This document shows positions 40,569 through 48,863 of a stretch of 64,000 nucleotides of DNA, piece after piece. Both the position numbers and the translations under genes were made by a program. The first letter of the stretch is position 1; every line of letters starts with the position of its first letter. The notes beneath the pieces were generated by a model. The model had not been told where the DNA came from, searched no databases, and saw only the letters and a list, made by a program, of their open reading frames with translations. Source of the stretch: Streptomyces cirratus (GTDB lineage: Bacteria > Actinomycetota > Actinomycetes > Streptomycetales > Streptomycetaceae); assembly GCF_014650775.1 (NCBI RefSeq), contig NZ_BMVP01000004.1, positions 124,001 to 188,000 of the forward strand, in the 5' to 3' direction.

Positions 40569-41891
40569 TTACGCGGCCGCGTGGAAGAGCGCCGCCGCCT
40601 CGCCGCGGGAGGCTACGCCGAGCTTCGTCAGGATCTTCGCGACGTGGAACTTCACCGTCGATTCGCTGATGTGCAGTTCCTGGGCGATGGCGCGGTTGCG
40701 GTGTCCTTGTGCCAGCCGCGTCAGGACTTCGAGTTCCCGCCCGCCGAGGGTGCCCAGCGGGTCGGTCGCGGCGGCCGCGGGCGCGTCCGGGGTGGTCAGG
40801 GGGATGAGCGCGGTCACGGTGGTGCCCCAGCCCGGGACGGGGTCGATGTCGAGGCGTCCGCCGAGGACTTCCAGCCGGTCCGCGATGCGGGTGGGGCCGA
40901 GGCCGCAGTAGCTCATGCCGCCCGGCCCGTCGTCCCTGACGGTCACCCGCAGGTCCGGTCCGGTGATCTGCCAGCCCACGTGGACGCGGGTGACGGGGTC
41001 CTGTTCCAGGACGGCCAGCAGCAGCTCGCGGGCGATGGCCCGCCCCGTGTGGGCCACGTCGGCGGCGACGCTGCGGGTGGAGTCGGGTGCGCCCAGCTCC
41101 AGTCGTACGGGGCTGTGGCGCAGCAGCGGGCGCAGCGAGTCCGCGAGCCGGGCGAAGGCCTCGTCGACCCGTTCCTCGGCCATGGCCTGGTCCCGTTCCG
41201 CCTCGGCCCGCAGTTCGGCCAGTGCGGACACGGCGAGTTCGGTGGCGGTCGAACGGGCGGCCGCGTCGTGGAGGTTGCGGCTGCGCAGGACCCCGAGGAG
41301 GGCGGTCAGGGTGGCGCTGTGACGGGCGCCCAGTTCGGCGATGACCCGGGCGCGGGTGTCCGCCGCGGCGCGGGACCGGGCGAGGGCACCGGGGGCGGCC
41401 TCCGCGGACAGCCGGTCGACGTGGCTGGTGACCAGGTCCCACAGCGCCTGGACCACGGCGAGCGCCGCGTCCTCGGCGGGGGCCGCGCCCTCGTCCCGTA
41501 CGAGGACCAGGAGTGCGCCCCGCCGGGTCGCGTCGGTCATGACCGCGATGACGGGCCGGTCGGCCCCGGCGATCGTCGCCCTGCCCTGCCAGGGCTGTCC
41601 GGCGGTGCCCGACAGGAACAGCGGCTCCATCTCCGCCGTGCTGATCCGGGTCGCGTACACCTCGTCGCCGAAGGACTTGAACGGTGAGTGGGCGCAGTGC
41701 GTGGACAGTTCGGCGGCGGCCCGGTGCGGCACGAGGCCGGACAGGACGGCGGAGAGCCGGGGCAGGATCTGCCCCAGCGGCTGCCTGATGACGTCGTATC
41801 CGGCGGCCAGCGTGGCGAGCGTCGCCTCCCCTGCCGCGAGCACGGGGGCCGTCGGGAGGGTGAGGGGCGCGGCGGTCACGATCAGCTCCAT
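40569..41891 (-). CDS. LuxR-family regulator with internal histidine-kinase-like ATPase module
   Basis: A 440-residue protein. Residues 1-150 look like a GAF-type sensor (SFGDEVYATRIS, VLVRDEG). A helical dimerisation stretch follows (ARVIAELGARHSATLTALLG, about 190-260). A HATPase_c-like part covers about 280-360, with VRDDGPGGMSYCGLGPTRIADR as G1 box and GWGTTVTALIP at the end. The C-terminal LuxR helix-turn-helix is LGGRELEVLTRLAQGHRNRAIA. The usual N-box Asn is not visible. It lacks a receiver domain, so it may act as a one-component sensor-regulator. It is divergent from a quinone oxidoreductase gene, a plausible target. Confidence 0.75.
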   Translation of the reverse strand: MELIVTAAPLTLPTAPVLAAGEATLATLAAGYDVIRQPLGQILPRLSAVLSGLVPHRAAAELSTHCAHSPFKSFGDEVYATRISTAEMEPLFLSGTAGQPWQGRATIAGADRPVIAVMTDATRRGALLVLVRDEGAAPAEDAALAVVQALWDLVTSHVDRLSAEAAPGALARSRAAADTRARVIAELGARHSATLTALLGVLRSRNLHDAAARSTATELAVSALAELRAEAERDQAMAEERVDEAFARLADSLRPLLRHSPVRLELGAPDSTRSVAADVAHTGRAIARELLLAVLEQDPVTRVHVGWQITGPDLRVTVRDDGPGGMSYCGLGPTRIADRLEVLGGRLDIDPVPGWGTTVTALIPLTTPDAPAAAATDPLGTLGGRELEVLTRLAQGHRNRAIAQELHISESTVKFHVAKILTKLGVASRGEAAALFHAAA

Positions 41892-42034
41892 GAGGTCAGC
41901 CTAGCCAGCGCCGCCCTGACCCCCACTGGACTTTCGGCCAGGTGGGACTGGCCTTAAGGCGGGCCGGTTTCCCCGCCGCCCGGCCAGAAGCTTGATCCAT
42001 CAGCCGACAAGGTTCACAGCGGGGAGAGACCGGC

Positions 42035-42949
42035 ATGGAAGCGATCGTCTACGAAGAGTTCGGCGGCCCGGAAGTTCTGCGTCACGAGCGGATCGGCAAG
42101 CCGGAGCCGCGCCCCGGGGAGGTCCGGGTGAAGGTGGTGGCCGTCGGCGTCAATCCGCTCGACTACAAGCGGCGTTACGGCTGGGTCGAGGAGTTCTACC
42201 CGAGCGTGTTCCCGATGGTCCCGGGGCTGGAGTTCGCGGGTGTCGTGGACGCGGTCGGTGAGGGCGCCACCCATGCCGCCGTGGGGGACGAGGTCATGGG
42301 CTGGACCCGCACGGGAGCGTACGCCGAGTACGCCATCGCCGACGACATCGTGCCCAAGCCGGCCGGACTGTCCTTCGAGCAGGCCGCCTCGTTGCCGGTG
42401 GCCGGCGAGACCGCGCAGCGGGTCCTCGACCTGCTGCGGGTGAAGGCGGGCGAGACGCTGCTGGTGCACGGGGCGGCCGGAGTGGTCGGCTCGGTGGCGG
42501 TGCAGCTCGCGGTGTCCGCGGGGATCACCGTCGTCGGCACTGCTTCCCTGCCCAACCACGACTACCTGCGCGCCTTGGGTGCGGTGGCGGTCGAGTACGG
42601 GGACGGTCTCGCCGAGCGGGTGCGGGCGGTGGCTCCGGAGGGTGTGGACGCGGTGTTCGACGCGGCCGGCCAGGGCGTGCTGCCGCTGTCGATCGAGCTG
42701 GCGGGCGGCTCCGCCGAGCGCGTGGTCACCATCGCCGATCCGGACGCGGCCGTCCACGGGGTCCTCTTCAGCGGCGGTGGTACGGATCCGGCGGCGATCC
42801 GCGCCGGCCTGGCGGAGCACGCCCGCCTGGCCGCGGAGGGCCGCTTGCAGGTGCGGCTCGGGGAGGTGTTCGCCCTGGCGGACGCCGCGGAGGCGCAGCG
42901 TCTGAGCGAGTCGGGCCACGCCCGCGGCAAACTGCTGATCCGGCCCTGA
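42035..42949 (+). CDS. NADPH-dependent quinone oxidoreductase (zinc-free MDR family)
   Basis: A 304-residue medium-chain reductase: GVNPLDYKRRYGW, FPMVPGLEFAGVV, then the Rossmann core VHGAAGVVGSVAVQLA and YLRALGAVAVEYGD. Zinc-binding cysteines are absent, as in QOR-type enzymes that reduce quinones or enones. The C-terminus SGHARGKLLIRP is typical. GGGGAGA precedes the ATG. It is divergent from the LuxR-ATPase gene across 143 bases that contain a CCACTGG/CCAGGTGG-like repeat, a possible operator. Confidence 0.88.
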   Translation: MEAIVYEEFGGPEVLRHERIGKPEPRPGEVRVKVVAVGVNPLDYKRRYGWVEEFYPSVFPMVPGLEFAGVVDAVGEGATHAAVGDEVMGWTRTGAYAEYAIADDIVPKPAGLSFEQAASLPVAGETAQRVLDLLRVKAGETLLVHGAAGVVGSVAVQLAVSAGITVVGTASLPNHDYLRALGAVAVEYGDGLAERVRAVAPEGVDAVFDAAGQGVLPLSIELAGGSAERVVTIADPDAAVHGVLFSGGGTDPAAIRAGLAEHARLAAEGRLQVRLGEVFALADAAEAQRLSESGHARGKLLIRP

Positions 42950-43022
42950 GGTGCACCGGGGGCCCGGGTGCCGGGCCCGGCCCGGTTCGTGAGAGGGTCG
43001 GGCCCGACACGAGGAGGGCAGG

Positions 43023-43736
43023 GTGACCGGTGCGGCGTCCAAAGGGCTGGTCCTGGTGGCGGACGACGACGCCGCCATCCGTCGCTCGCTGGAGCGCGGG
43101 CTGCGGCTGAGCGGTTTCACGGTGCTCCTCGCCGAGGACGGCCCGGGGGCGCTGCGGCTGCTCGCCGACCGGAGCCCGGACGTCCTGGTCCTGGACGTGT
43201 CGATGCCCGGCCTGACCGGTACGGAGGTCTGCCGCGACCTGCGTGAGCGGGGGGACGAGACGCCCGTCCTCATGCTGTCGGCGCTCGACGAGCTGGCCGA
43301 CCGGGTCGCGGGGCTCCAGGCCGGGGCCGACGACTACCTGGTGAAACCGTTCGCACTGGAGGAACTGGTGCTGCGGCTGATCGCCCTGCTGCGGCGCCGG
43401 CCGGCCCAGGCCCCGTCGGACGTACTGAGGGCCGGTCCGCTGGTGGTGGACGAGGCCACCCGCCAGGTGCACCACGGCGAGGCCGAAGTACACCTGACCA
43501 GGCGGGAGTTCGAGCTCCTGGTGCAGTTCGTGCGCAACGCCGGGATCGTCTTGACCCGGGACCGGCTGCTGGACCGGGTGTGGGGCTACGACTTCGAGGT
43601 GCGCACCGATGCCGTCGACACCTTCGTGAGCTACTTGCGGCGCAAGCTGGAGGAGGGCGGCCGTCCCCGGCTGATCCACACGGTGCGCGGCGTCGGCTTC
43701 GTCCTGCGCGTGCCGGGCGAGCGGAGCCGGCCGTGA
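43023..43736 (+). CDS. OmpR-type response regulator
   Basis: A 237-residue regulator. The receiver domain has LVADDDAAIRRSL and the phospho-acceptor Asp in VLVLDVSMPG, with DDYLVKPFALEEL near its end. The winged helix reads LTRREFELLVQFVRNAGIVLTR and TDAVDTFVSYLRRKLE. The GTG at 43023 follows AGGAGGGCA. Its stop overlaps the sensor-kinase start (GTGA), so the two form a two-component system. The architecture resembles MprA/TcrA regulators of actinobacteria. The target is unknown. Confidence 0.92.
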   Translation: MTGAASKGLVLVADDDAAIRRSLERGLRLSGFTVLLAEDGPGALRLLADRSPDVLVLDVSMPGLTGTEVCRDLRERGDETPVLMLSALDELADRVAGLQAGADDYLVKPFALEELVLRLIALLRRRPAQAPSDVLRAGPLVVDEATRQVHHGEAEVHLTRREFELLVQFVRNAGIVLTRDRLLDRVWGYDFEVRTDAVDTFVSYLRRKLEEGGRPRLIHTVRGVGFVLRVPGERSRP

Positions 43737-45178
43737 AGCTCGCCACCCGCATCGCGCTCTCGGTGACCGTGGTGGTGCCCCTGCTGGTGCTCGCGGCGGG
43801 GCTGCTGGTGCTCGGGCTGGTCACCCGCGATCTGCACCAGCAGCAGGACGCCCGGTTGCGGGACCGGGCCTCCGCCGTCCTGCCCGACGTCAGGGCGCTG
43901 CTCGCGGCCGACGTGAAAGGCCGCCCGAAGGTGGAGCAGAACCAGCACCGCAAGGTCCTCGGCGACGCCCTCGACGCCGGGGTCAGAGTGCGGGGCGCGG
44001 ACGGGAGCGTCGTGCTGGAGGGCGGCCCCCAGCCCGCCGATCCGGCCCGGCTGCCCGAACGGACGCCGGAGGGGCCCGTCACGGTCCGCTCCAAGGGGCA
44101 CGCCTGGCGGGTGCTGGCCGTCCCGGTGGCCGGTGCGGCGCCGGGCACGCTGTGGCTGGTCACCCCCGCCTCCGCCACCGACCCGCAGCTCGTCGCCGTG
44201 CGCGGCCGGGTCCTGCTGGTCGCGCTGGTGTCGGCTCCCGTGTCGGGGCTGATCGCGTACGGCCTGGCCGGGCGCGCCACCGCCTCCGTGCGGCGGCTGA
44301 GCCGCCGGGCCGCCGCGCTCGACCCGCGGGCGGGCGCCGCGGCCTTCGCGACGGCGCCGACGGACATCGCCGAGGTGGACGAGCTGTCGGCCGCCATCGG
44401 CCAGTTGCTGGCCCGCTACGACGAACAGGCGGTCCGGACGGCGCAGGCGCTGGAGACCGCCCGTTCGTTCTCCTCCGCCGCTTCGCACGAGCTGCGCACA
44501 CCGCTGATGAGCATGCGGACGGACCTGGACGTGCTCGCGGCCCACCCCGACCTCTCCCCCGGTGAACGGGCCGAGGTGGTCCGGGACCTCCAGGCCGACC
44601 ACGCCCGGCTGCTGGAACTGCTGACGGCGCTGCGGATGCTGGCCCGGGGCGATCTGGTGGAGGCGTCCGCGTTCGGCCCGCTGGACCTGGCGGAGCTGGT
44701 GGACGCGGCGGTGGCCGACACCGTCCGGCGCCGGCCGCAGGCCCGGCTGAGCGCGGAACTCCCCGCCGAGCTGCGGGTCCTCGGCTGGGAGGCGGGGCTG
44801 CGGATCCTGCTCGACAACCTGCTGGCCAATGCCGTGACCCACGGGCACCGGCCGGACGAGCCGCCCGTGGTCGTGGTCCGGCTGCGGGCGGCGGGCGGGT
44901 ACGCGGTGCTGACCGTGGACGACTCGGGGCCGGGCGTCCCGCCCGGCGAACGCGAGGCCGTCTTCGGGCGCTTCCACCACCGCCCGGGCAGCCCCGGCTC
45001 GGGGCTCGGGCTGACGCTGGTCGCGCAGCAGGCGGCGCTGCACGGGGGCACGGTCACCATCGGGGAGGCGCCGGGTACGGCGGGCGCCCGCTTCGAGGTG
45101 CGGCTGCCGCTGTCGGCGCCGGACGCTCCCGTCCCGCCGGTCGCGTCCCGCCGGGACTGGATCTCGCGCGGCGGCTGA
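43733..45178 (+). CDS. Two-component sensor histidine kinase
   Basis: A 481-residue membrane kinase. An N-terminal helix (about 10-30) and a second (about 150-180) bracket an extracellular region. A HAMP-like linker (YGLAGRATASVRRLSRR), the H-box SFSSAASHELRTPLMSM with the phospho-His, the N-box ILLDNLLANAVTHGH and the G-box VDDSGPGVP follow. Start overlaps the regulator stop. The signal is unknown. A hairpin and GGGCGCCC repeats follow the gene. Confidence 0.92.
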   Translation: MKLATRIALSVTVVVPLLVLAAGLLVLGLVTRDLHQQQDARLRDRASAVLPDVRALLAADVKGRPKVEQNQHRKVLGDALDAGVRVRGADGSVVLEGGPQPADPARLPERTPEGPVTVRSKGHAWRVLAVPVAGAAPGTLWLVTPASATDPQLVAVRGRVLLVALVSAPVSGLIAYGLAGRATASVRRLSRRAAALDPRAGAAAFATAPTDIAEVDELSAAIGQLLARYDEQAVRTAQALETARSFSSAASHELRTPLMSMRTDLDVLAAHPDLSPGERAEVVRDLQADHARLLELLTALRMLARGDLVEASAFGPLDLAELVDAAVADTVRRRPQARLSAELPAELRVLGWEAGLRILLDNLLANAVTHGHRPDEPPVVVVRLRAAGGYAVLTVDDSGPGVPPGEREAVFGRFHHRPGSPGSGLGLTLVAQQAALHGGTVTIGEAPGTAGARFEVRLPLSAPDAPVPPVASRRDWISRGG

Positions 45179-45182
45179 GGAC

Positions 45183-45204
45183 CGTCCCGTACGGGAACGG
45201 GACG
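45183..45204 (+). terminator. Short hairpin after the sensor kinase gene
   Basis: CGTCCCGT and ACGGGACG pair over eight bases around ACGGGA, five bases past the stop codon. No U-tract follows. Confidence 0.5.
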
Positions 45205-45222
45205 CACGGGAGCCGGACCCAC

Positions 45223-45254
45223 GGGCGCCCGGGCGCCCGGGCGCCCGGGCGCGG
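45223..45254. repeat. Tandem GGGCGCCC repeats
   Basis: Three perfect tandem copies of the self-complementary octamer GGGCGCCC plus a partial fourth, directly upstream of the small exported-protein operon. The array can fold in several registers. Slippage or a protein-binding role is possible. Confidence 0.7.
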
Positions 45255-45348
45255 GCCCACAAGAAAACCACAAAGACGCCCCCTACCGTCCTGCACGGCT
45301 GGACCGCCCGAGGACAGCCAGCACAGTCCGTACGAAGGGGATACCACC

Positions 45349-45765
45349 ATGCTCCACAGCCGCAGGACCGCCGCCGCGATCGGCGCCGTCGCGCTGACCG
45401 GCGCCCTGTTCGCCGCCGCCCCCGCGCAGGCCGACGCCGCCCCGGGCGCGAGTGCCTCGCCGAAGTCCGCGCCGAAGTCGGCGCCCAAGGGCGACGGCGC
45501 CAAGGCGATCTGCAAGCGTCTGCCGAAGACGGAGGACCGCGTCAACGCCGCGGTGACCCGCCTGAACGGCGACGCCACCGTCTCCGGGTCCATCGCCCGT
45601 CTGGAACAGCGCGTGAACAACGCCAAGGCCGAGGGCCACACCGAGATCTACACGTACCTCAACGACCGCCTGACCGCCCGCAAGAACCTGCTGCCCACGC
45701 TGCAGAAGCGGCAGGCGGACCTCAAGGGGGTCAGCACCTGGTGCTCCGCCCAGAAGTCCAAGTGA
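45349..45765 (+). CDS. Small secreted protein (138 aa)
   Basis: A signal peptide (residues 1-28, ending PAQADA) is followed by a Ser/Ala/Pro/Lys stretch with KSAPKSAPK, then an alpha-helical core (KTEDRVNAAVTRLNG, SIARLEQRVNNAKAEGHTEI, LTARKNLLPTLQKRQADL). The two Cys (KAICKRL and STWCSAQ) could form a disulfide that closes the helical bundle. The family is recurrent in streptomycetes with no known role. It is coupled to a lipoprotein by a GTGA overlap. Confidence 0.75.
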   Translation: MLHSRRTAAAIGAVALTGALFAAAPAQADAAPGASASPKSAPKSAPKGDGAKAICKRLPKTEDRVNAAVTRLNGDATVSGSIARLEQRVNNAKAEGHTEIYTYLNDRLTARKNLLPTLQKRQADLKGVSTWCSAQKSK

Positions 45766-45968
45766 CGGGGCGCGCCGCCGCGGGCTTCGCCGCGCTCGCC
45801 GCCGGGGCGGTCCTGCTGCTCACCGGCTGCGGACCGGGCGCGAGCGCCCAGCCCAAGGCGCCCCGGTCGGTGTCGGACGACGCCAAGGTCAAGGAGATGC
45901 AGGACAAGCTGGACGCCGCCGACGACGCGGCCGCCCAGGCGGACACGGACGCCACTCAGAACAACTGA
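45762..45968 (+). CDS. Small lipoprotein coupled to the upstream secreted protein
   Basis: A 68-residue lipoprotein with signal VTGRAAAGFAALAAGAVLLL and lipobox LLTGC (Cys near residue 22). The mature part is hydrophilic and helical (DDAKVKEMQDKLDAADDAAA) with a short charged tail. The GTG overlaps the stop of the secreted-protein gene, so the two products are made together and may interact at the cell surface. No catalytic motif. An earlier start inside the upstream gene lacks a ribosome site. Confidence 0.75.
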   Translation: MTGRAAAGFAALAAGAVLLLTGCGPGASAQPKAPRSVSDDAKVKEMQDKLDAADDAAAQADTDATQNN

Positions 45969-46070
45969 GCATGTGGGCCATTCGGCTGCGGTGGCGCGCG
46001 CGGGCGGTGCGACGGGGTGAGGCTTGCGGTCAGGTCTTCCGGTCACCCGCCTAGGGAAAGGTCCGATCCC

Positions 46071-46619
46071 ATGCCGTTCCGCCATCGCAAGGACCTGGGA
46101 CTGCTGGCCCTGCGCCTCGGCGCGGGGGGCGTGCTCATCGCACACGGCACCCAGAAGCTCTTCGGCTGGTTCGGCGGTGGTGGCCTCGCGGGCACCGCCC
46201 AGGCCATGGAGCACATGGGGTTCACCCCGGCGCGCCCCAGCGCCATCGCCGCCGGGCTCGGTGAAGCCGGCGGCGGTGCGCTGCTCGCGCTGGGCCTGGC
46301 CACGCCCGCGGCGGGGGCCGCCGCGGCCGGTGCGATGGCGGGGGCCGTCTCCGTCCACGCGCCCGCCGGGTTCTTCGCCCAGGGCGGCGGTTTCGAGTAC
46401 CCGGCCTTCCTCGGCTTCGTCGCGGCGGGCCTGGGACTCGCGGGGCCGGGGAGGTTCTCCCTCGACCACTTCACGCGTCACCGGCTGGACCGGCCGGCCG
46501 TGCTGGTGCTGGCCTTCACCGTCAGCGCGGCCGCGGCGACCGTCGTCGTCACCCGTCGTAACGCGGCCGTGGCCGCGGCGGCGTTGGCGGCCGACGAGGG
46601 CCCGGACGACGGCGCGTAA
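46071..46619 (+). CDS. DoxX-family membrane protein
   Basis: A 182-residue protein with four hydrophobic segments. The DoxX signature LRLGAGGVLIAHGTQKLFGWFGG lies at residues 13-35, and AQGGGFEYPAFLGFVAAGLGLAGPG at about 107-131. The family is implicated in thiol or redox homeostasis, but the reaction is unclear. GGGAAAGG precedes the ATG. It overlaps the next gene by one base (TAATG). Confidence 0.87.
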   Translation: MPFRHRKDLGLLALRLGAGGVLIAHGTQKLFGWFGGGGLAGTAQAMEHMGFTPARPSAIAAGLGEAGGGALLALGLATPAAGAAAAGAMAGAVSVHAPAGFFAQGGGFEYPAFLGFVAAGLGLAGPGRFSLDHFTRHRLDRPAVLVLAFTVSAAAATVVVTRRNAAVAAAALAADEGPDDGA

Positions 46620-47767
46620 TGCCCAGGCGGTCCACAGCGCGCCCTGCGCGCCGGGATACCGACGAGACGCGCGCCCGTATCCGTTCGGCTGCCCGCCGGG
46701 CCCGCGGCGGCCACCCGGTCCCCGGCCCGTCCGAAGTGGCCCCGTTGCTCGTCACGCTGGCGGGGTACGCCTGGCGGATCCTGGTCCTGGCCGCCTTCGC
46801 GTACGCCATCTTCGTCGTCCTGGGGCGGTTCCACGAGGTCGCCGTGGCGGTGTTCCTCGCACTGGTGGTGACGGCGATGCTCCGGCCGCTCGCGGATCTG
46901 CTGGCCCGTTGGGTTCCGCGGCCGCTGGCCGTCGCCTGCGCCCTGATCGGCAGCATCGTCCTGGTCCTCGGCGTCCTGGCGTTCGTCGGGGAGACCGTCG
47001 CCAGTCATTGGGACTCGCTGGTGACCGAGTTCAAGGACGGCCTGGGCCGGATCCAGCCGTGGCTGGAGCGGCCGCCGCTGCGGCTGAACGCGGGCGCCCT
47101 CAGCGATGCGCAGGCCCGCATCGGCGAGTACCTCTCCAGCCACCGCTCGGACGTCGTGAACACCGCCGTCACCGGGGCGGGCCGGCTCGTGGAGGTCCTC
47201 ACCGTCGCGGCGCTGGCCCTGTTCTGCTCGGTCTTCTTCATCCACTCCGGCGACCGGCACTGGCAGTGGTTCTGCGACCAGCTCCCGGCCGGTGCACGCC
47301 ACCGGGTCGCCGTGGTCGGCCGTGCCACCTGGCGCACCTTCACCGGCTACACCCGGGGCATCGTGCTGGTCGCCGGGACCAACGCCATCCTCGTCGGCGT
47401 CGCCCTGCTGGTGCTGCGCGTGCCGCTCGCCGTGCCGCTCGCCCTGCTGGAGTTCATCGCGGCGTTCATCCCGCTCATCGGCTCCCCCGTGGCCCTCGCC
47501 GTCGCCACCATCATCGCGCTGGCCACCCGGGGACCCCTTATCGCGGGGCTGGTGGTCGTACTGATCGTGGTGATCGGGCAGATCGAGGGCCATCTGCTGC
47601 ACCCCCTCGTCATGAGCTGGGCCGTGCGGCTGCACCCGGTGATCGTGGCCCTGTCGGTGATCGCGGGCGCGATCGCCGCCGGGGTGGTCGGGGCGGTGGT
47701 CGCGGTTCCGCTGGTCTCGGTCCTGTGGTCGGCCGGCCAGGCGCTGCGTTCCACCGCCCCGACCTGA
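46619..47767 (+). CDS. AI-2E family permease
   Basis: A 382-residue membrane protein with about eight helices and a central soluble loop. AI-2E family marks are LEFIAAFIPLIGSPVALAVA and IEGHLLHPLVMSWAVRLHPV near the C-terminus. The N-terminal 40 residues are Arg-rich and Ser/Pro containing. The family transports autoinducer-like molecules or sodium, and the substrate cannot be told. The ATG shares a base with the stop of the DoxX gene, so they are translationally coupled. It ends three bases before the convergent SHOCT gene. Confidence 0.85.
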   Translation: MPRRSTARPARRDTDETRARIRSAARRARGGHPVPGPSEVAPLLVTLAGYAWRILVLAAFAYAIFVVLGRFHEVAVAVFLALVVTAMLRPLADLLARWVPRPLAVACALIGSIVLVLGVLAFVGETVASHWDSLVTEFKDGLGRIQPWLERPPLRLNAGALSDAQARIGEYLSSHRSDVVNTAVTGAGRLVEVLTVAALALFCSVFFIHSGDRHWQWFCDQLPAGARHRVAVVGRATWRTFTGYTRGIVLVAGTNAILVGVALLVLRVPLAVPLALLEFIAAFIPLIGSPVALAVATIIALATRGPLIAGLVVVLIVVIGQIEGHLLHPLVMSWAVRLHPVIVALSVIAGAIAAGVVGAVVAVPLVSVLWSAGQALRSTAPT

Positions 47768-47769
47768 CC

Positions 47770-48075
47770 TCAGCGGCGGCGGCCCCTGGCCGCCTCGGCG
47801 GCGGGACCGAACTGTTCGTCCAGTACCGACAGCCGTCGCCAGTACTCGTCCTCGTCGATCTCCCCGGAGGCGAAACGCCGCCCGAGGACGGCGATCGGCC
47901 CTGCCTCAGCCGGGGATCCGTGGCCGCCGCCGAGGGAGGGACGGCCCGCGGCCCACGGCCGGCCCCGCGACACCGTGCGGCGCAAGGCCGTGACGACCGT
48001 GATGACGACCGCCGCCCAGATCAGCGGGAGGAAGAGGATCCACGGGCCGGGCCCGTCGAATGCCAGCGTGTCCAT
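47770..48075 (-). CDS. SHOCT-domain membrane protein
   Basis: A 101-residue protein: one membrane helix (PWILFLPLIWAAVVITVVTAL, residues 12-32) and a C-terminal SHOCT-like helix (VLGRRFASGEIDEDEYWRRLSVLDE). SHOCT motifs are oligomerisation elements. AAGGAG precedes the ATG. The longer upstream frame has no ribosome site. It is convergent with the AI-2E gene. Confidence 0.82.
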   Translation of the reverse strand: MDTLAFDGPGPWILFLPLIWAAVVITVVTALRRTVSRGRPWAAGRPSLGGGHGSPAEAGPIAVLGRRFASGEIDEDEYWRRLSVLDEQFGPAAEAARGRRR

Positions 48076-48188
48076 CGCGTTCAGCTCCTTGGAAGTGGTC
48101 CGTCCGACGCTTGCCAGACTCCCCCGGACGGCGGCCCGCGTCGTCCTACGGGCGGCGGCCGTGCGGGTACCTCCGGCGGAGTAGGCGT

Positions 48189-48863
48189 TCAGCCGAGCCA
48201 ACCGGGCCTGACCAGGCCGGATTCGTAGGCGAGCACCACCAGCTGCGCCCGGTCGCGCGCGCCGAGTTTGACCATGGTCCGGCTGACGTGGGTCTTCGCG
48301 GTGAGCGGGCTGACCACCAGGCGGCGGGCGATCTCCTCGTTGGACAGGCCCATGCCCACCAGGGTCATCACCTCGCGCTCCCGCTCGGTCAGCCGGCCCA
48401 GCCCCGCGGCCCCGGCGGCCGCCGCGGGCTTCTTGGAGCGCGCCGCGAACTCCGCGATCAGACGGCGCGTCACCCCGGGTGAGAGCAGCGCGTCGCCGGC
48501 CACGACCGCCCGCACGGCCCGTAGGAGTTCCTCCGGTTCGGTGTCCTTGACGAGGAAGCCGGACGCGCCGGAGCGGATCGCCTCGAAGACGTACTCGTCC
48601 AGGTCGAAGGTGGTCAGCATGACCACCTTCACCGAGGCCAGGGCCGGGTCGGCGGTGATCTCGCGGGTGGCGGCGAGGCCGTCGAGCACGGGCATCCGGA
48701 TGTCCATCAGGGCGATGTCGGGGGTGAGCGCGCGCACCAGGCGTACGGCCTCGGCCCCGTCGGGCGCCTCACCCGTGACCTCGATGTCCGGCTGTGCGTC
48801 GAGCAGGGCCCGGAAGCCGGCCCGGACCAACTGCTGGTCGTCGGCGAGCAGGACGCGGATCAT
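48189..48863 (-). CDS. NarL/LuxR-type response regulator
   Basis: A 224-residue regulator. The receiver has VLLADDQQLVRAGFRALL, the phospho-Asp in IALMDIRMPVLDG and FLVKDTEPEELL. The helix-turn-helix is LTEREREVMTLVGMGLSNEEI and VSPLTAKTHVSRTMVKLGARD. Start overlaps the stop of the kinase (ATGA), so it forms a two-component pair. Target is unknown. Serine hydrolase and permease genes lie upstream on the same strand but are separated by a palindrome. Confidence 0.93.
   Translation of the reverse strand: MIRVLLADDQQLVRAGFRALLDAQPDIEVTGEAPDGAEAVRLVRALTPDIALMDIRMPVLDGLAATREITADPALASVKVVMLTTFDLDEYVFEAIRSGASGFLVKDTEPEELLRAVRAVVAGDALLSPGVTRRLIAEFAARSKKPAAAAGAAGLGRLTEREREVMTLVGMGLSNEEIARRLVVSPLTAKTHVSRTMVKLGARDRAQLVVLAYESGLVRPGWLG

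Noticed and set aside
45223..45254. GGGCGCCC array as a CRISPR
   Set aside because: Units are eight bases with no spacers and no cas genes nearby.
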